A stretch of 64,000 bases of DNA from Polynucleobacter tropicus (GTDB lineage Bacteria; Pseudomonadota; Gammaproteobacteria; Burkholderiales; Burkholderiaceae). Below the pieces are notes generated by a model. The model searched no databases, was not told where the DNA came from, and was given only the letters and a program-made list of their open reading frames with translations. Position numbers and translations under genes: made by a program. The number at the start of each line of letters is the position of its first letter. Within the stretch, counting starts at the first letter, position 1. The DNA lies in NCBI RefSeq assembly GCF_013307225.1, contig NZ_CP028942.1, positions 806,001-870,000 of the forward strand, written 5' to 3'. Of this stretch, positions 43,334-52,199 are shown piece by piece.

Positions 43334-45550
43334 ATGACAAATGCAATTAATACTTCCCGCCGCCAGTTTGTGGTTGGCTCAAGCGCTATTGCTACAGGCT
43401 TAGCAATCGGTTTTGATTTGAGCTTTATGTCTAGCGCCAATGCTGCAATGGGCACAGGCACTACCTCTATGACACCTTTGGCTACCCCTGAGATTGGTGT
43501 ATGGGTAGTTGTGAAGCCAAATGATGATGTCGTTGTTCGTATCGTTCGCTCAGAAATGGGTCAAGGCACGATTACTGGTTTGGCACAGATGGTTGCCGAA
43601 GAATTAGAGTGCGACTGGAAAAAAGTGAACTATGAATATCCAAGTCCAGCAGAAAGCTTAAAGCGTAAAGCGGCATGGGGTAGCTACTCAACTGGTGGCA
43701 GCCGCGGCATTCGTACTTCAGAGCAATATGTTCGTAAGGGTGGCGCAGCTGCACGTATGATGTTGATTCAAGCTGCAGCAAATCAGTGGAATGTGCCTGT
43801 CTCAGAGTGCATTGCTGCTAATAGCGTGATTACCCACACTCCATCAGGACGCAAAACGACATTTGGTAAGGTTTCTGTAGCGGCATCTCAGTTGCCAGTG
43901 CCTACTGAAGTGCCGTTAAAAGATCCAAAAGAGTGGAAGCTCATTGGTAAGTCCGTAAATCGTATTGATGGTGTCTCTGATAAGGTAACAGGCCGTCAGA
44001 TTTATGCAATTGACCTCAAGATGCCTGGAATGTTGATCGCCAACATTAAAGAGTCTCCTGTATTTGGTGGCAAAGTGAAGAGTTATGACGCAGCCAAAGC
44101 TCAGAGTATGAAAGGCGTTAAGAAAGTCGTGCAGGTTGGCGATTCAGCGGTTGCTGTAGTGGCTGATACTTTCTGGCAAGCTAAAACGGCTTTGGACCAA
44201 GTCAATATCGTTTGGGATAACGGCGCTAATGGCGATGTTTCAAGCGCTTCAATTAAAAAGATGCTTGAAGATGGGCTGAATGCTGACGATGCGTTTGTTC
44301 ATAACACCAATGGTGATGTCAAATCTGCTCTCTCTAATGCATCTAAGAAGATAGAGGCAACATACTTCTATCCATTCTTAAACCATGCAACGCTTGAGCC
44401 ACAAACAGCTACAGCGAAGTGGACTCCAGATTCTTGTGAAGCTTGGGTTCCCACTCAAGACGGTGAGGCATCTTTAGCGGCGGTGATTGCGGCTTCCGGA
44501 TTGCCTGCTGAAAAGTGCAACGTCTACAAAGTAAACCTTGGTGGTGGCTTTGGTCGTCGTGGCGCTTTCCAGGATTACACCACTCAGGCAGTGAATATCG
44601 CTAAGCAAATGCCTGGCACACCAATCAAGTTGATTTGGACTCGTGAAGAGGATATGACACAGGGTCGTTACCACCCAGTAATGATGTGCAAAATGACAGC
44701 AGCGATCGATGATAAGAAGAACGTCACCGGGGTAAATATGCGTTTATCAGGCCAATCAATTTTGGCTGCAGTACGCCCAGCGGTTGTTGCTGCTAACAAA
44801 GGTAAAGATCCGTTGGCCTTCCAGGGTCTTGAGCCAAGTGGTGAGCACGGTATTACTTATAGCTTCCCTAACTTGACCATTGATCATGCGATGCGCAACA
44901 CCCATGTGCCACCAGGATTCTGGCGCGGTGTAAACGTCAATCAAAACGCCATTTTCATTGAAACCTTTATGGATGAGTTAGCTGAAGCAACTGGCATGGA
45001 TGCGGTGGAGTTCCGTCGCAAGCATATGAAAGAGTTTCCAAGAGCGGAAGCAGTATTGAATGCGGTTGCTGACGGTATTGGCTGGACTAAGCCTGCGGCT
45101 CCTGGCGTTTATCGTGGCGTTGCTCAGATGCGCTCATTTGGTAGCTATGTTGCAGCAGCTTGCGAGCTTTCCGTGAAGAATGGCAACGAAGTGAAGATTC
45201 ATCGCATTGTTGCGGCTACCGATCCTGGCTATGTTGTTAACCCAGCTCAAGTAAATCGTCAGGTATCAGGCTCTTTCGTTTACGGCTTATCTGCCCTCTT
45301 TGAAGAAGAGATTACGCTTGAGAAGGGCGCCGTTGTGCAAAAAAACTTCGATACCTTTAATTCGATTCGACTTGCACAAATGCCAAAAGTAGAAACTATC
45401 ATCATCCAGGGTGGTGGTAAGGATTGGGGTGGTGTTGGTGAGCCAACGATTGCGGTTGTAGCACCTGCAGTGCTCAATGCGATCTATCGAGCTACCGGTA
45501 AGCGTTACCGCACAGTCCCTCTGAAAAATAGCGGCATTAAGCTCGTTTAA
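43334..45550 (+). CDS. iorB: Tat-exported molybdopterin-binding subunit of an IorAB-type hydroxylase
   Basis: The product (738 residues) starts with a twin-arginine signal (SRRQFVVGSSAIATGLAIGF, about 8-27). The aldehyde oxidase/xanthine dehydrogenase molybdopterin domains follow, including RSEMGQGTITGLAQMVAEEL, GGGFGRRG (pterin loop) and GGKDWGGVGEPTIAVVAPAV, whose GEPT glutamate matches the family's catalytic base. It oxidises aldehydes or N-heterocycles in the periplasm and normally donates to a c-type cytochrome. ATG 43334 with AAGGGGG is the start; the longer frame from 43232 overlaps iorA. It ends 18 bases before soxX, an unusual neighbour. Confidence 0.9.
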   Translation: MTNAINTSRRQFVVGSSAIATGLAIGFDLSFMSSANAAMGTGTTSMTPLATPEIGVWVVVKPNDDVVVRIVRSEMGQGTITGLAQMVAEELECDWKKVNYEYPSPAESLKRKAAWGSYSTGGSRGIRTSEQYVRKGGAAARMMLIQAAANQWNVPVSECIAANSVITHTPSGRKTTFGKVSVAASQLPVPTEVPLKDPKEWKLIGKSVNRIDGVSDKVTGRQIYAIDLKMPGMLIANIKESPVFGGKVKSYDAAKAQSMKGVKKVVQVGDSAVAVVADTFWQAKTALDQVNIVWDNGANGDVSSASIKKMLEDGLNADDAFVHNTNGDVKSALSNASKKIEATYFYPFLNHATLEPQTATAKWTPDSCEAWVPTQDGEASLAAVIAASGLPAEKCNVYKVNLGGGFGRRGAFQDYTTQAVNIAKQMPGTPIKLIWTREEDMTQGRYHPVMMCKMTAAIDDKKNVTGVNMRLSGQSILAAVRPAVVAANKGKDPLAFQGLEPSGEHGITYSFPNLTIDHAMRNTHVPPGFWRGVNVNQNAIFIETFMDELAEATGMDAVEFRRKHMKEFPRAEAVLNAVADGIGWTKPAAPGVYRGVAQMRSFGSYVAAACELSVKNGNEVKIHRIVAATDPGYVVNPAQVNRQVSGSFVYGLSALFEEEITLEKGAVVQKNFDTFNSIRLAQMPKVETIIIQGGGKDWGGVGEPTIAVVAPAVLNAIYRATGKRYRTVPLKNSGIKLV

Positions 45551-45568
45551 TTCAGAGAATCGCAGTAG

Positions 45569-46042
45569 ATGAGTAAGAAGGGCGTTCTAGCGATCATATT
45601 GCTAGGCGCCCTTAGTTTTTCTGAAGTATTTGCACAAGAAATAGTCGCGGGTCAAATAGAAAAACCGCTTACGACTACACTAGGAGATCCGCAACATGGT
45701 CGTAAGATTGTTTTGAGCCGTCAAACTGGGCTGTGCATTCTTTGTCATAGCGGACCTTTTCCAGAAGAGCGCTTTCAGGGTAATTTAGCTCCAGATCTGG
45801 CCGTAAGTGTTGCTTCTTTGACCGCTCCGCAGCTGCGTGCAAGAATTGTTAACGCAAGTTATTTCAATCAAAACACCATCATGCCGTCTTATTACCGTGC
45901 AGATCATTTAAATCGCGTAGCAAGTAAGTTTGTGGGTCAAACGATTTTGAGTGCGCAAGAAATTGAAGATGTTGTAGCGTTTTTGTTAAGTCTACAAAAT
46001 ACGAATCAACAAACAGTAACAACAAGCAAACAAAAACAATAA
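45569..46042 (+). CDS. soxX: Sulfur oxidation c-type cytochrome SoxX
   Basis: The 157-residue protein has a signal peptide (about 1-22), one heme site CILCH (56-60) in SRQTGLCILCHSGPFPEERF, and the SoxX-typical GNLAPDLAV and a probable axial Met in NTIMPSYYR. SoxX pairs with SoxA to attach thiosulfate or sulfide sulfur oxidatively to SoxY, in the periplasm. The start codon follows iorB by 18 bases; soxY begins 17 bases after its stop. Length and motif order are normal. Confidence 0.93.
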   Translation: MSKKGVLAIILLGALSFSEVFAQEIVAGQIEKPLTTTLGDPQHGRKIVLSRQTGLCILCHSGPFPEERFQGNLAPDLAVSVASLTAPQLRARIVNASYFNQNTIMPSYYRADHLNRVASKFVGQTILSAQEIEDVVAFLLSLQNTNQQTVTTSKQKQ

Positions 46043-46059
46043 ACAATACCTATTGAGTT

Positions 46060-46530
46060 ATGAAGATGCAATCAAGTCGCCGCCGTTGGTTAAAAAGAAT
46101 TCAAAGTCTTAGTATTTTGGCTCTGGGCGCCTGGTTTAGCCCCTTAACTGTATTGGCTAAAAAGGAGGATGCAGCAAAGGCTATTCAAGAAATCACAGGA
46201 GGCAAACCCATCATTGATGGCAAGGTAAAGTTGATTATTCCGCCGCTTGTAGAAAACGGAAACTTAGTAGTGCTCAAACTGAGTGTGGATAGCCCAATGA
46301 CTGCCAATGATTACGTTAAATCTGTTCATGTTATTGCAGAAGGCAATCCCTTGCCTAATATATTCACCGTGCACTTAACACCGCGATCTGGTACTGCCAA
46401 CATCACAACACGAGTTCGTTTGGCAGACAGTCAAACTGTATGGGCAATTGCACAAATGAACGACGGCAGTTTTTACCAAGGCTCTGCTGAGACTTTGGTA
46501 ACACTCTCAGCCTGTACAGAGCTTGTGTGA
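46060..46530 (+). CDS. soxY: Sulfur carrier protein SoxY with an atypical C-terminus
   Basis: The 156-residue protein has a Tat-type leader (SRRRWLKRIQ, then a hydrophobic run to VLAK, about 6-33) and the SoxY domain (about 45-152, DGKVKLIIPPLVENGNLVVL). SoxY normally ends in GGCGG, whose Cys carries the sulfur substrate. Here the end reads VTLSACTELV, so a Cys sits in the right place (codon 152) but the glycines are missing. Directly after the TGA stop, the same frame reads GCGYE before a TAA. Readthrough is possible but not supported; those bases also form the soxZ ribosome site. Confidence 0.9.
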   Translation: MKMQSSRRRWLKRIQSLSILALGAWFSPLTVLAKKEDAAKAIQEITGGKPIIDGKVKLIIPPLVENGNLVVLKLSVDSPMTANDYVKSVHVIAEGNPLPNIFTVHLTPRSGTANITTRVRLADSQTVWAIAQMNDGSFYQGSAETLVTLSACTELV

Positions 46531-46540
46531 GGGTGTGGGT

Positions 46541-46870
46541 ATGAATAAAACATCACGCACTTCGATCACGATGCCAGCTACAGCAAAGCAGGGCTCGATT
46601 ATTGAGATTCGTGCAATTGCACAGCATGATATGGAGTCTGGTTTTCGGTATACCGAAGGCGGTAAATTGATTCCTCGCGATATTATTCGCGAATTCACCT
46701 GCACCTATAACAATGTAGAGATCTTTAGAGCTGATTTTTATCCAGGTACTGGTGCCAACCCCTTAATTATCTTTACTACCATTGCTACTGAAACGGGTAA
46801 CTTGGAATTTAGGTGGGTGGGGGATGATGGCTACGAAGCAGTCAATCAAGCCCACATAATGGTTTCATGA
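46541..46870 (+). CDS. soxZ: Sulfur carrier partner SoxZ
   Basis: The 109-residue protein matches SoxZ: a short immunoglobulin-like beta protein with MPATAKQGSIIEIRAIAQHDMESGFR (conserved start) and the PRDIIREFTCTYNNVEIFRADFYPG middle. SoxZ binds SoxY to hold the carrier. ATG 46541 is chosen since GAGGG precedes it and a TTG at 46523 would overlap soxY. Its stop overlaps the soxA start by ATGA. It has no signal peptide of its own; in the family it is exported bound to SoxY, which fits the Tat leader seen there. Confidence 0.93.
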   Translation: MNKTSRTSITMPATAKQGSIIEIRAIAQHDMESGFRYTEGGKLIPRDIIREFTCTYNNVEIFRADFYPGTGANPLIIFTTIATETGNLEFRWVGDDGYEAVNQAHIMVS

Positions 46871-47649
46871 GTATTTCAAAAAGTTGGGCTTTTGTATTTA
46901 GCCTCCTATGTTTCTTTGCTTCTACTATCGGAAGCGCAACGGATCTAAGTAAATTAAAACTTCAGTCGAGTTACGAGCTTATGTCGGCTGAAAATAAAAC
47001 TATGCAAGATGACGCAAGTTTAAATCCAGCGATGTTCTGGGTGGGTGATGGCGAGGCCTTGTGGAATAAGCTTTCAGAACAAAACGGAAAATCATGTGCC
47101 AGTTGCCATGGTGATGCAAGAAAGTCGATGCGTGGAGTGGCCGCTGCATTCCCCAAAATGATTAAAGGTAAAGTGCAAACCCTAGAGGGGCAAATTAATC
47201 AATGTAGAACTCAGGCTCAAGCTTCAACAGCTCTTGCCTATGAGACTAAGGATCTTCTGTCTCTAACTGCGTATGTCGCCTATCAGTCAAAAGGTATGCC
47301 TATTACTGTTCGCGAAACCCCTGAAAATAAAAGCGCTATGCAAAAAGGTCGCAAGACTTTTTACGAACGAATGGGGCAGCTCAATTTATCTTGCGCACAG
47401 TGTCATGAAGAACGCGCAGGACTTAAATTGGGTGGGGCGGTGATCCCGCAAGGACATCCCAACGCTTATCCAATCTACCGCTTGGAGTGGCAAACTTTAG
47501 GTTCCTTGCAGCGCCGTTTGCGCAACTGTATGAGTGGTGTTAGAGCTCAACAATTTGATTATGGCTCGCCTGAAATGGCGCAGCTTGAGTTGTTTCTTGC
47601 AGCTCGCGCTCGAGGTCTTCCCCTGGAGTCTCCAGGGGTAAGGCCTTAG
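46867..47649 (+). CDS. soxA: Diheme SoxA subunit, sulfur-oxidising cytochrome
   Basis: The 260-residue protein has a signal peptide (about 1-24) and two heme sites, CASCH (77-81) and CAQCH (176-180), so it is the diheme form. Cys221 in RLRNCMSGVRA matches the conserved heme-ligand cysteine that forms a persulfide in SoxAX. With SoxX it joins thiosulfate to the SoxY cysteine. soxB, which normally follows, is not here: the next gene (purU) lies on the other strand, and soxCD are also absent. The start overlaps the soxZ stop by ATGA. Confidence 0.93.
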   Translation: MSISKSWAFVFSLLCFFASTIGSATDLSKLKLQSSYELMSAENKTMQDDASLNPAMFWVGDGEALWNKLSEQNGKSCASCHGDARKSMRGVAAAFPKMIKGKVQTLEGQINQCRTQAQASTALAYETKDLLSLTAYVAYQSKGMPITVRETPENKSAMQKGRKTFYERMGQLNLSCAQCHEERAGLKLGGAVIPQGHPNAYPIYRLEWQTLGSLQRRLRNCMSGVRAQQFDYGSPEMAQLELFLAARARGLPLESPGVRP

Positions 47650-47679
47650 TGAAAGTAAAAACTAATTAGTCAGAGTTAA

Positions 47680-48534
47680 TTAATCAGAGAATACGACTGA
47701 GGTAGCGCCGTTAATTAAGACGCGGTCGTGCAAGTAATAGCGTAGAGCGCGTGATAGAACGGTACGCTCTAGGTCACGACCTTTGCGTACGAGATCGTCC
47801 GGGGCATCGCCGTGTGTAACGCGTGTGACGTCTTGTTCAATGATAGGGCCTTCATCCAAATCGCTTGTAACAAAGTGTGCTGTTGCGCCAATCAGTTTAA
47901 TACCGCGTGCATGCGCCTGATGGTACGGCTTGGCGCCTTTAAAGCTTGGCAAGAAAGAGTGGTGCACGTTAATGCAGCGTCCTGATAATTTGGTTGATAA
48001 ATCATCAGAGAGAATTTGCATATAGCGGGCCAAAATCACCATATCTACATTGGATTCGGCAATGATATCCAAGAGTTTTGCTTCTTGTGCAGGCTTGGTT
48101 TCTGGGGTCACTGGTAGGTGATAGAAAGGGATATCAGCAAAATCAATGCTGGCATAAACATCACGTGGGTGATTGGAAACAATGCCGCAAATAATCATCG
48201 GTAACTCACCGATGCGCCAGCGATAGAGAAGATCAACCAAGCAATGATCTAATTTAGAAGCCATGATGAGAACGCGTTTGAGATCTTTTACTGCACGCAA
48301 ATTCCAAGTGAGCTCAAAACGTTTTGCGATTTCAGCAAATCCAGATCGCAAAGTATTGCCATCAGTTGGGCAGCTAAAACTAACACGCATGAAAAAGCGC
48401 TTTGAGGCTTTGTCATCAAACTGTTGTGCCTCCTCAATGTCGCCGCCCGCTTGAAAAATATAAGTGGATACGGCAGCCACAATTCCAGGCTTGTTTGGGC
48501 AGGTTAGGGTGAGGTAATAGTTTTGAGTTGTCAT
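47680..48534 (-). CDS. purU: Formyltetrahydrofolate deformylase PurU
   Basis: The 284-residue protein has an N-terminal ACT domain (about 6-85, LTCPNKPGIVAAVSTYIF) and a formyltransferase-type catalytic domain with LARYMQILSDDL, the HHSFLPSFKGAKPYHQAHARG motif (about 191-211) and GATAHFVTSDLDEGPII. It hydrolyses 10-formyl-THF to formate and THF, balancing one-carbon pools; the ACT domain likely senses an amino acid. It is convergent with soxA across 30 bases without a clear terminator. Confidence 0.95.
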   Translation of the reverse strand: MTTQNYYLTLTCPNKPGIVAAVSTYIFQAGGDIEEAQQFDDKASKRFFMRVSFSCPTDGNTLRSGFAEIAKRFELTWNLRAVKDLKRVLIMASKLDHCLVDLLYRWRIGELPMIICGIVSNHPRDVYASIDFADIPFYHLPVTPETKPAQEAKLLDIIAESNVDMVILARYMQILSDDLSTKLSGRCINVHHSFLPSFKGAKPYHQAHARGIKLIGATAHFVTSDLDEGPIIEQDVTRVTHGDAPDDLVRKGRDLERTVLSRALRYYLHDRVLINGATSVVFSD

Positions 48535-48608
48535 CTTTAGTGCTTGAATAGTGCTGGTAAACCCTGATTTTAGCCTTTACTAGTCAGTAATGACAAAACT
48601 CAAAGTAA

Positions 48609-48977
48609 TTATTGCTTGCCAGGGCCCTTAGGTAGATCGGCTGGACCAGTAAGTGGCGCGCTTTTATCAATAACCTTGGGTATCACTACATCCTCGCAGA
48701 TTGGTTTTGGGCCGATAATATTAGTAAAGCTACATTCTTTTTTGGTAGCTGCAGATGCTGCATGCTCTAGCGGCGATTTGCCGGTAGTAACTGTTGATGC
48801 CACACTGGTTGCAGTAACAGGGTTGGCTGCCGCAGCGGCCACAATGCTGGTTCCGGCTGAACTTGCAGCTGCCGTACTGCTAGCGCCGATTGCGGCGATT
48901 GGCGCAGCGCAACCCGATAAATAAATTGTGCTGCTTAGAGTAATTGAGTTAAGCGTGACAATCCAAAATGCCCGCAT
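48609..48977 (-). CDS. Small Ala/Ser/Thr-rich predicted lipoprotein
   Basis: I do not recognise a family for this 122-residue protein. The N-terminus has a signal with LSGC (about 20-23), a lipobox, so the mature form is probably acylated at Cys23. The next 45 residues are small-residue rich (A, S, T, G, V), a flexible spacer. The C-terminal part (about 70-122) has two cysteines (KKECSFTNIIGPKPICEDV) that could form a disulfide and ends in a proline/glycine-rich tail. The gene starts 14 bases after an adhesin-E-like gene on the same strand, so the pair may share a role at the cell surface. Confidence 0.65.
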   Translation of the reverse strand: MRAFWIVTLNSITLSSTIYLSGCAAPIAAIGASSTAAASSAGTSIVAAAAANPVTATSVASTVTTGKSPLEHAASAATKKECSFTNIIGPKPICEDVVIPKVIDKSAPLTGPADLPKGPGKQ

Positions 48978-48991
48978 GGATCAAGCTTGTA

Positions 48992-49405
48992 TTACTTCGC
49001 TATTTTGCAAACAGAATTAAATACACCTGCAGTCCAGCTTTCGCTTACTACGGGCTCGTATTTGCTATCAGGGGTGTTGCTCTCCGTGACTACTTTTCCA
49101 GAACCCTTGTTTCCAGAAAACTCTTTATAAGCAATAGGGCGGTAACTTACCGATGGGCAATCGTATTCGTTTAGGCCAATGATGGAGCTAACGGGTTCTT
49201 TATTTGTTGGGTTAGTGCCCGGCTTCTTAAAGTCCAGCATGGAAATAATTTGCGTTTTCTCGCCTTGTGTTTGTACGGTATCCAAGTCAACATACACCGT
49301 CATGACAGTATTGGAGCCAAGTTCTTTCCATGCCGCATTAGCAGTTCCTTGTGTGGCAACAAAAAGCGCTGAAGCAGTCAACGTAGCAAGAGAAATCTTT
49401 TTCAT
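48992..49405 (-). CDS. Secreted protein resembling the surface-adhesin E domain
   Basis: The 137-residue protein has a clear signal peptide (about 1-24, ending ANAAW) and a compact domain starting WKELGSNTVMTVYVDLDTVQ, the pattern of short secreted proteins annotated as surface-adhesin protein E. Mid-domain IIGLNEYDCPSVSYR and C-terminal FNSVCKIAK contain two cysteines likely to pair. The function in such proteins is mostly unknown outside Haemophilus protein E. It is followed after 14 bases by a lipoprotein gene on the same strand. Assignment rests on the overall pattern only, so it is moderate. Confidence 0.65.
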   Translation of the reverse strand: MKKISLATLTASALFVATQGTANAAWKELGSNTVMTVYVDLDTVQTQGEKTQIISMLDFKKPGTNPTNKEPVSSIIGLNEYDCPSVSYRPIAYKEFSGNKGSGKVVTESNTPDSKYEPVVSESWTAGVFNSVCKIAK

Positions 49406-49491
49406 GAAGTACCTTATTAATAAACGATGTAACTAAAGATTAAGCCTGAAGATTATTTTATACGGCTACAGCACCTTTGCCATATTAGAAG

Positions 49492-51951
49492 CTATTTATT
49501 GCTTAATTCTAGAGCGCGAGTCATCTTCTCGGGCTTCATTTGTAAGGGGAGGTATTCGTTTTTGACCCAGAGCGAACTCATATTGCGGTACCGAGGACTC
49601 TGGACCCAACCCGATTGACCGGCTTGGTAAATAAAGAGGGATTTTTCAAGATCCGATAAGTCATAAATCGTACGCAGACTGGGGGCTTGTAATGTTTCAA
49701 ATGGATTTTGAGAATTATTGAGCTCGAGTCGACCCACATTGACTGAAAAGCTATCACCCGGAAATGGGGTGGTGATGTTAAAGAGCTTGCCAAGTACAGG
49801 AACCTTGCTTATGGGGCGATGCTCAGAGATGGCAATATGTGCCTTACCCCATGACCATGATTTTGGATCATTGCCATATTGGCTACTTAGGTACTCGAGA
49901 GCGCGATCAAACGCGATATTGGATGACTCGGCACAGGTTTCAATAGCGGGGGTGTTTGGTATATCACACCATGGGCTATTGGGATTCTGTAATACAGAAA
50001 TTAGTGGAAAGCGAAAGTTGCGCGCACCATAGTTTTCATAAAATAAATAGCTTAGTCTAGAGAACACATTGCGCGTGAGTTGATCAGCCCAAGCATTAAA
50101 GATTAATGCGCTCGGACTATCAATGCTCATATTGCCATCAAAGTTTTTAGTGAGCTCAAGCACTTTTGCTCCCAGGGTATGTTTTGGCTGGGAAGACTTG
50201 AACAAGTCGAGAAGTGGGGTAGCGCCTAATGAGAGCGTATCGCCCTGCATCGTTTTTATGTATTTCGTGTCGTGAGTGCTTCGGTCTTTAATCATTTGCA
50301 CGATACGCTCGTAGCGAGTTGGAACATCCCAGTCTGCGGTCAAAGGGTTTGGGTTGTTGGAAGCAATGATTGCTTGGTTTGCAGTTGCAATCCAGCCTTG
50401 CTCTGGATTATTGCTGGCTGGTAATTGATCAAAGGGTACGTAGCCATTCCAGTCGAACTGGTTATCCCATCCAGGAGCAGGAGCAATGCCGTAAAGTCCC
50501 TGATGAAGCGTCCGTTTTGGCGCAACCCCTGCGGCTTGATAGGAAATGTTTCCTTCCGTATCAGCCATAGCAACGTTTTGCATCGGCGCATAATTTTTAT
50601 GCAGTGCCGCTTTAAATGAATCAAGGTCCTTAGCCCGATTCATTTCTAGCAGACCGGCAACGGATTGATTTTCATGATCTAAAGCAGTCCAGCGTAGGGC
50701 AAGTGCGTATCTATTGGTATCTATTGCGCGCTGTGCTTGAGCATAAGAATCTGAAATCACCGGACCATGGCGCGTCTCTTTAACAATGAATGTCAGCGGG
50801 GCCGCTCCCTTGATATCAATGATTTCTTGGCGAACGGTAAATGGCAGCATCCCATTTGGGCCGCGATACATGCTCGGATTGTTTGGATCTAATTGCTCTA
50901 GGTAAGTATCTTGAACATCTGGATTAGTGTTCGTAAAGCTCCATGCATATTTTTCAGTTCTGCCTAAAACCACCGCTGGAATGCCGGGTAGGGTGCCGCC
51001 GATAACGTTGAGCCCTGGTGCATCTAGGTGAGCGAAATACCAAATAGCTGGTGCAGATAATCCAAGATGCGGATCATTTGCCAACAATGGCTTGCCCGTA
51101 TCAGTAAGCTTGCCGTTCAAAACCCAATTATTAGAGCCAATACCATCTTTGCCGCCAGGCAAGTCATTTGTACTTAGTTCAATAGAGGGCAGCTTCTTAG
51201 ATTTATGATTTTCGGTTTTGGGGTTTGTATTAAATACGTTCAGCTCATGGTACAGCTTGGCAAAGTCCATATTGCTCACTAGTTCACCATGGGAATAGGG
51301 CAGGATTACCTCCCAAACTTGTTTTGTGGTGAGGTATTGCGAAAGCTCAAGTCGTTGTAATTCTTTTTGCCAATTACCGCCTAAGTCATAGGCCATCATC
51401 AGCATCCAGGCAACGCTGTCGGTGGGTGACCAGTGACCTGGTTTGGAGCCGGTTAAAAAATACTCCACTGGAAGTGCCCAGCCTAAACTGGCATTACCAG
51501 CATTAACGCCATCAGCATATGCTTGAAGTAATCTTTTTGCTGCTACGGGATATTTATCAAATTGTTTTTCTGCTGCGCGCTTCACCCCTAAAGTTCTAAT
51601 GAAGCGATCTATTTTGACGGTATCGGGACCCAAAATTTCAGAAAGACGTCCGCTAGCAATGCGGCGATTCATCTCTAATTGCCAAGAGCGCTCTATTGCG
51701 TGAAGGTAGCCTAATGCAAATAGGGCATCAGTTTGGCTCTTGGCTTTGATATGGGGGATGTCGGTTTCATCAAAAGAAATGGTAACTGAATCCCCTAAGC
51801 TTTTAATCGTTCTTTTCCCAGAGGGGTTGGATTGGGCTGAATATAGATAAGCAATTACAACTGCCAGCACGATTAATACAGTACCCCCAGCAACCCAACG
51901 AAGCGGTCGCAAGAGTTTGTAAATGCCGGCCATCTTGCCCTGAGAATTCAT
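49492..51951 (-). CDS. Penicillin acylase family Ntn-hydrolase, membrane-anchored
   Basis: The 819-residue protein has an N-terminal hydrophobic segment (about 17-38) and the family layout: an alpha-chain-like part with LGYLHAIERSWQLEMNRR (about 76-93), a linker, then the autocleavage site DGIGSNNWVLNG (about 268-279), whose Ser becomes the beta-chain nucleophile. DPHLGLSAPAIWYFAHLDAPG and LGRTEKYAWSFTNTNPDVQD follow. Members cleave amide bonds of penicillins or N-acyl-homoserine lactones (quorum quenching); the substrate is not predictable here. The start could be 51951 or 51933. Transcription runs toward the adhesin-E-like gene. Confidence 0.88.
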   Translation of the reverse strand: MNSQGKMAGIYKLLRPLRWVAGGTVLIVLAVVIAYLYSAQSNPSGKRTIKSLGDSVTISFDETDIPHIKAKSQTDALFALGYLHAIERSWQLEMNRRIASGRLSEILGPDTVKIDRFIRTLGVKRAAEKQFDKYPVAAKRLLQAYADGVNAGNASLGWALPVEYFLTGSKPGHWSPTDSVAWMLMMAYDLGGNWQKELQRLELSQYLTTKQVWEVILPYSHGELVSNMDFAKLYHELNVFNTNPKTENHKSKKLPSIELSTNDLPGGKDGIGSNNWVLNGKLTDTGKPLLANDPHLGLSAPAIWYFAHLDAPGLNVIGGTLPGIPAVVLGRTEKYAWSFTNTNPDVQDTYLEQLDPNNPSMYRGPNGMLPFTVRQEIIDIKGAAPLTFIVKETRHGPVISDSYAQAQRAIDTNRYALALRWTALDHENQSVAGLLEMNRAKDLDSFKAALHKNYAPMQNVAMADTEGNISYQAAGVAPKRTLHQGLYGIAPAPGWDNQFDWNGYVPFDQLPASNNPEQGWIATANQAIIASNNPNPLTADWDVPTRYERIVQMIKDRSTHDTKYIKTMQGDTLSLGATPLLDLFKSSQPKHTLGAKVLELTKNFDGNMSIDSPSALIFNAWADQLTRNVFSRLSYLFYENYGARNFRFPLISVLQNPNSPWCDIPNTPAIETCAESSNIAFDRALEYLSSQYGNDPKSWSWGKAHIAISEHRPISKVPVLGKLFNITTPFPGDSFSVNVGRLELNNSQNPFETLQAPSLRTIYDLSDLEKSLFIYQAGQSGWVQSPRYRNMSSLWVKNEYLPLQMKPEKMTRALELSNK

Positions 51952-52086
51952 ATAAATATTTTAATCTTTTTGGCTGAATAGCCTGTTGGTCTCGAGCGAT
52001 ATAGCGTCCCCAAGGCGGTTTTTAGCTCACATGCTAAAATTCACCCTGTCTTGATTTACATAGCGCGGCAGTAATTGCCAGTGCGA

Positions 52087-52174
52087 GCCCGGGTGGTGAA
52101 ATCGGTAGACACACAGGATTTAAAATCCTGCGACCTAAACAGTCGTGCCGGTTCGATTCCGGCCCCGGGCACCA
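52087..52174 (+). tRNA. tRNA-Leu (anticodon TAA)
   Basis: The 88-base class II tRNA has acceptor stem GCCCGGG/CCCGGGC, anticodon stem CAGGA/TCCTG around TTTAAAA (TAA anticodon), a long variable arm, T-loop GGTTCGATTCC, discriminator A and an encoded CCA. A TAAAAT box lies about 50 bases upstream. Confidence 0.97.
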
Positions 52175-52199
52175 AATTTCATTCCTCGTATTCATTTCT

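Noticed and set aside
46528..46545. Selenocysteine or readthrough at the soxY TGA
   Set aside because: No SECIS-like hairpin was seen and the bases fit the soxZ ribosome site; kept only as an odd observation.
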